In this document: one piece after another, positions 6,331 through 8,912 of the stretch
Numbering within the stretch: the first letter of the stretch is position 1
How the letters are laid out: every line of letters begins with the position of its first letter
Assembly: GCA_021812505.1 (NCBI GenBank)
Contig: JAKANG010000026.1
Coordinates: 1-8,912 of the forward strand
DNA: 8,912 nucleotides
Reading direction: 5' to 3'
DNA from: Pseudomonadota bacterium
GTDB taxonomy: Bacteria > Pseudomonadota > Alphaproteobacteria > Rhizobiales > Beijerinckiaceae
The notes under the pieces: model-generated
Database searches by the model: none
Seen by the model: the letters and a program-made list of their open reading frames with translations, nothing else
What the model was told of the DNA's origin: nothing
Made by a program: the position numbers and the translations under genes

Positions 6331-8162
6331 ACCGGCCGGGCGACGTGGGTCGTCTTGGTCCACACAAAGGGCCGCCGCGTCCATTCCCATAGGGCGCGCC
6401 AGGCCGCCGCGCTCAACAGCAGCAGATAGAGCGGCGCGAGGAGGAGGAATGGCGAGGCTTTGAGGCCGCGCCTTTTCATGCCCATGACCAGGGGCGCGAT
6501 CAGCGCGGCGAGGCCGAAAATGCCGACGCTCAGGTTCAGCGCGGCAAAGACGAGCCGCGTCGGCGTCGCCGGCGCCAGCAGGTCGCCCCAGAAGAGATCG
6601 TGGATGAAGCGCACGGTGTAAAAGGGGCCGAACAGGGGGCCGGCGATCAGGCTTGTCATGGCGCTGACCGCCGCAAGGTTTTGGACCGCGCCGATCCCGC
6701 GGACCTTCCCGCGCGGGCGGCGCAAGAAAACCGCGAGCGTCTGCATCCAGCCCTTCATCCAGCGCGCTCTTTGCCCCAGCCAGGCGTCGATCTCGGTCGG
6801 CGCGTCTTCGAAAGTCATCGAGGCAAGCATGCCGACGTCATAGCCGAGCCGCGCGAAGCGCAGGCCGAGATCGGCGTCCTCGGTGACGTTCCAGGCGTCC
6901 CAGCCGACGACCCGGCGCAGGATGTCGGTGCGGAAATGATTGGACGTGCCGCCGAGCGGCAAGGGCAGGCCGAGCGCGGCGAGGCCGGGATTGATCACGT
7001 CGAATAGGGCCGCATAGCCGAGGGAAAAGAAATAGGACAGCCAGCTCTCCTCGCCATTGTCGACGACAAGCCGCGCCTGCAGGCAGGCGACACGAGGCCC
7101 CGCCGCCGCAAAGGCGGCGGCGGCGGCCTGCAATTGTCCGGGCTCGGGCCGGTCCTCGGCGTCGAAGATCGTCAGCAGTTTTCCGCGCGCCAGCGGAAGT
7201 GCGACGTTCAGGGCGCGCGGCTTGGTGCGCGGCGCCCCGCGCGGCGCGACCACGATTTCCGCGTAAGGCGGCAGGCCGGCGGCGCGCAAGGCTCGCGCGG
7301 TGTCCTGGTCGTCATGTTCCAGGACGATTTTCACGTCGAGCTTGGCGGGCGGATAATCGAGCGACCGGATCGCGCACAGGAATTGCGCGGCGATTCCCGC
7401 TTCGCGATACATCGGCGCGACGATTGTGTAGGTCGGCAGGTCGCGCGCGGGCGAAGGCGGCGGCGGCCCGTCCGGCGCGGGGCTGGCGGCAAGCGCGCAC
7501 AGGCGGACATAAATTCCCGCGAGGAACAGGAATGACAGAACGAAGGAGGTGACGGCGAGCAGTTCCGGCGACAGCGCCACAAGCCCAGCCATTACCGTCA
7601 GGGCCAAAAACACCGTCACTCGGTTGCTCCAGCGCAATTGCGGCGCGCTGGCGCTGAGACGCGAATCGGCGCGCGACAAGGCGAAACTGGCGTCCTCGGC
7701 CAAGGCCCGGCGGCCTGCGGCGCGAACCAGCGCGGAAAAGATTTTTGGCGCGCAAATGGCGAACCGCTCCGCGCCGCCGGCGCCAAGCGCGAGCAATTTG
7801 CGGATTTCCCCGCCGCGCGGGGACATGAGCCAGTCGAAGTTTTCGCGCCGCGGGTCGGCGCGGGCGACGCTGGCCCGCAGGGCCGCGCGATAATCGAAGC
7901 CGGGGGCCAGAGCCGCCGCGCGCTCCACATAGGCGCAGTTGAGGCGGCGCGCCAGCGCGCGATAATAGACCCCTTCCTCGATGAGCCCTTCGGCGATGAC
8001 GAACTCGTCGGCGCCGACGCCCAGGGCGCGGGCGCGGCGCGTGGCGTGGTCAAGCAGGTCCGTTCCGACGCCCTCGGCGGCGAGAAAGGCGATTTCAGGC
8101 GGCCAATCGGCGACTTCGGCTGCAAAACGCCGACCAGCGCGGTATAAAGGCCCAGGACTCAT
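6255..8162 (-). CDS. Processive GT2 membrane glycosyltransferase with GspE/MshE-like N-terminal region
   Basis: A 635-residue inner-membrane protein. Residues about 30-80 ([15 protein letters not shown]... [15 protein letters not shown]) resemble the N-terminal domain of GspE/MshE ATPases, a fusion also known in NfrB-type glycosyltransferases. Two membrane segments follow at about 183-221. The cytosolic GT2 domain has '[12 protein letters not shown]' (246-257), 'VLEHDDQDT' (280-288), '[10 protein letters not shown]' (313-322), '[12 protein letters not shown]' (333-344, the metal/UDP acidic motif), 'LGGTSNHFR' (403-411), 'TEDADLGLR' (427-435, general base) and 'QRARWMKGW' (464-472, the QxxRW motif of processive synthases). 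Further membrane segments lie at about 494-515, 535-562 and 570-590. It probably polymerises and exports a beta-linked polysaccharide; the sugar is unknown and no PilZ domain is present. The family-like end is '[11 protein letters not shown]' (596-606); the last 25 residues are antisense to lysK. No Shine-Dalgarno sequence is visible before the ATG. Confidence 0.9.
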   Translation of the reverse strand: MSPGPLYRAGRRFAAEVADWPPEIAFLAAEGVGTDLLDHATRRARALGVGADEFVIAEGLIEEGVYYRALARRLNCAYVERAAALAPGFDYRAALRASVARADPRRENFDWLMSPRGGEIRKLLALGAGGAERFAICAPKIFSALVRAAGRRALAEDASFALSRADSRLSASAPQLRWSNRVTVFLALTVMAGLVALSPELLAVTSFVLSFLFLAGIYVRLCALAASPAPDGPPPPSPARDLPTYTIVAPMYREAGIAAQFLCAIRSLDYPPAKLDVKIVLEHDDQDTARALRAAGLPPYAEIVVAPRGAPRTKPRALNVALPLARGKLLTIFDAEDRPEPGQLQAAAAAFAAAGPRVACLQARLVVDNGEESWLSYFFSLGYAALFDVINPGLAALGLPLPLGGTSNHFRTDILRRVVGWDAWNVTEDADLGLRFARLGYDVGMLASMTFEDAPTEIDAWLGQRARWMKGWMQTLAVFLRRPRGKVRGIGAVQNLAAVSAMTSLIAGPLFGPFYTVRFIHDLFWGDLLAPATPTRLVFAALNLSVGIFGLAALIAPLVMGMKRRGLKASPFLLLAPLYLLLLSAAAWRALWEWTRRPFVWTKTTHVARPVQAAGGVRNFPASASAIKARALSTP

Positions 8163-8912
8163 GAGCGGATCGGGACGGAACGTGGCCAGACGCAGAATGT
8201 TTATCCGCCCCGCCTGGCGCGCGGCCAGCGTTTTTTGCTTAAGTCTTTGTTTTTTTTCTTGTTTTCAACCAGGCGGTTGCATTGCGCGGGCCGAGACGTC
8301 AAATAGCTCGATTTTTTTGCCGCGCCTGTTCGATCCCCACAACCGCCAGGATGCGCCGGCGGTCGGCGCGGTGAAGCAGATCCGCTTCCTGACCGCCGAC
8401 GATTATCCGCCCTTCGAGTTCACGGCGCCCGACGGAACGCTCGCGGGCTTCAATATCGATCTGGCGCGGGCGATCTGCGACGAGCTCAAGGCGAGCTGCA
8501 CCATCCAGCCGCGCCGGTGGGACAATCTGCTCGACGCGATGAGCGAAGGCGACGGCGACGCCCTGATCGCCTCGCTCAGGGAAACCCCGGCGGCGCGGGC
8601 GCGCCTGCGCTTCACCGCATCCTATTATCTCACCCCGGCGCGCTTCATGTCGCTTGCCGGCGCCGGAAAGCTCGAAGTACGGCCCGAGGCCCTGCGCGAC
8701 AAGACCGTCGGCGTCGAGGCCGGCAGCGCGCACGAAGCCTTTTTGAAGCGCTTTTTCGCCCCGGCGACGATCAGGAGCTTTCCAAACCGCGCTGCTCTGC
8801 TGGAGGCGTTGCGCGCCAAAAAGATCGACCTCGCCTTCGGCGACGCCGCGACTTTCGCGATCTGGATGAACGATCCGCGCTCGCGCAACTGCTGCGTCTT
8901 TCAGGGCGGGCC
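8161..8912 (+). CDS. Periplasmic solute-binding protein, family 3 (3' end outside window)
   Basis: The frame is open from ATG 8161 to the window edge (250 codons seen). A signal peptide covers 'AASVFCLSLCFFSCF' with a likely cut after A-R-A at residue 44, before 'ETSNSS'. The mature part is a bacterial extracellular solute-binding protein, family 3 type. 'IRFLTADDYPPFEFTAPDGTLAGFNIDLARAICDEL' spans residues 74-109, including the Y-P-P-F opening and the G-F-D/N-x-D-L motif. It continues with 'RWDNLLDAM' (119-127), 'GDALIASLRETPARR'-like (132-146), 'KTVGVEAGSAHEAFL' (181-195) and 'LLEALRAKKIDLAFGDAAT' (213-231). Relatives bind polar amino acids for an ABC importer; others are sensor or enzyme modules, and the missing 3' end could change the reading. 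The start is uncertain: ATG 8197 gives a normal 32-residue signal peptide, while ATG 8161 overlaps the divergent GT2 start and adds a twin-arginine-like n-region. Confidence 0.8.
   Translation, partial: MSGSGRNVARRRMFIRPAWRAASVFCLSLCFFSCFQPGGCIARAETSNSSIFLPRLFDPHNRQDAPAVGAVKQIRFLTADDYPPFEFTAPDGTLAGFNIDLARAICDELKASCTIQPRRWDNLLDAMSEGDGDALIASLRETPAARARLRFTASYYLTPARFMSLAGAGKLEVRPEALRDKTVGVEAGSAHEAFLKRFFAPATIRSFPNRAALLEALRAKKIDLAFGDAATFAIWMNDPRSRNCCVFQGG
8211..8236 (+). terminator. Terminator-like hairpin plus T6 inside the solute-binding protein leader
   Basis: CTGGC (8214-8218) pairs with GCCAG (8224-8228) around a GCGCG loop, with extra C/G bases on both flanks, and runs directly into six T (8231-8236). 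It has the shape of an intrinsic terminator or attenuator, but it lies inside the signal-peptide coding region. It may be coincidence from GC-rich codons followed by Phe/Cys codons. Confidence 0.3.

Noticed and set aside
4618..6390. A 590-codon open frame on the minus strand covering all of lysK
   Set aside because: It has no recognisable motifs, is rich in Arg/Gly/Ala/His, and is a mirror of GC-rich codons in lysK, whose class I signatures are unmistakable.
8272..8283. Lipoprotein signal (lipobox) at 'PGGC' in the solute-binding protein leader
   Set aside because: The position three before the Cys is Pro rather than Leu/Val/Ile, and an A-R-A signal peptidase I site lies just after it.

Overview
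The window is about 65% G+C, with strongly G/C-ending codons and densely packed genes on both strands. A class I lysyl-tRNA synthetase, a class 2 pyrD behind a DUF952 gene, a DUF6460-like membrane protein and a two-hairpin intergenic repeat of a kind I associate with Hyphomicrobiales (Rhizobiales) together suggest an alphaproteobacterium of that order. Beijerinckiaceae or Methylocystaceae are possible, but the genus cannot be fixed from the sequence. No CRISPR array, phage, IS element, tRNA or rRNA was seen.

Layout. (1) 1-1753, plus strand: the C-terminal HTH end of a LuxR/FixJ-type regulator, a small two-helix membrane protein, and a GT4 glycosyltransferase of the type that often decorates membrane lipids. 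(2) 1754-2484: mostly non-coding. It holds a strong GC hairpin after the glycosyltransferase, the two-hairpin repeat, a small exported His-rich protein on the minus strand, and an A+T-rich stretch with one doubtful 55-residue reading frame. (3) 4529-2485, minus strand: an apparent operon DUF952 - pyrD - DUF938 methyltransferase, with an ATGA stop/start overlap between the first two genes. (4) 4651-6330, plus strand: lysK, divergent from the operon. (5) 8162-6255, minus strand: a membrane-bound processive GT2 glycosyltransferase with an N-terminal region resembling the GspE/MshE N-terminal domain. Its last codons run antisense into the 3' end of lysK. (6) 8161 to the right edge, plus strand: a periplasmic family 3 solute-binding protein, cut off by the window. 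Its longest reading begins at an ATG that overlaps the ATG of the divergent GT2 gene.

Most genes are housekeeping (pyrimidine synthesis, tRNA charging) or envelope functions (lipid and polysaccharide glycosylation, solute uptake). I see no convincing new multi-gene system. The points most worth checking are the two gene-end overlaps (start-to-start at 8160-8163 and tail-to-tail at 6255-6330), the terminator-like hairpin inside the signal-peptide coding region, the dispersed repeat, the His-rich exported protein, and the tight DUF952-pyrD-DUF938 cluster.
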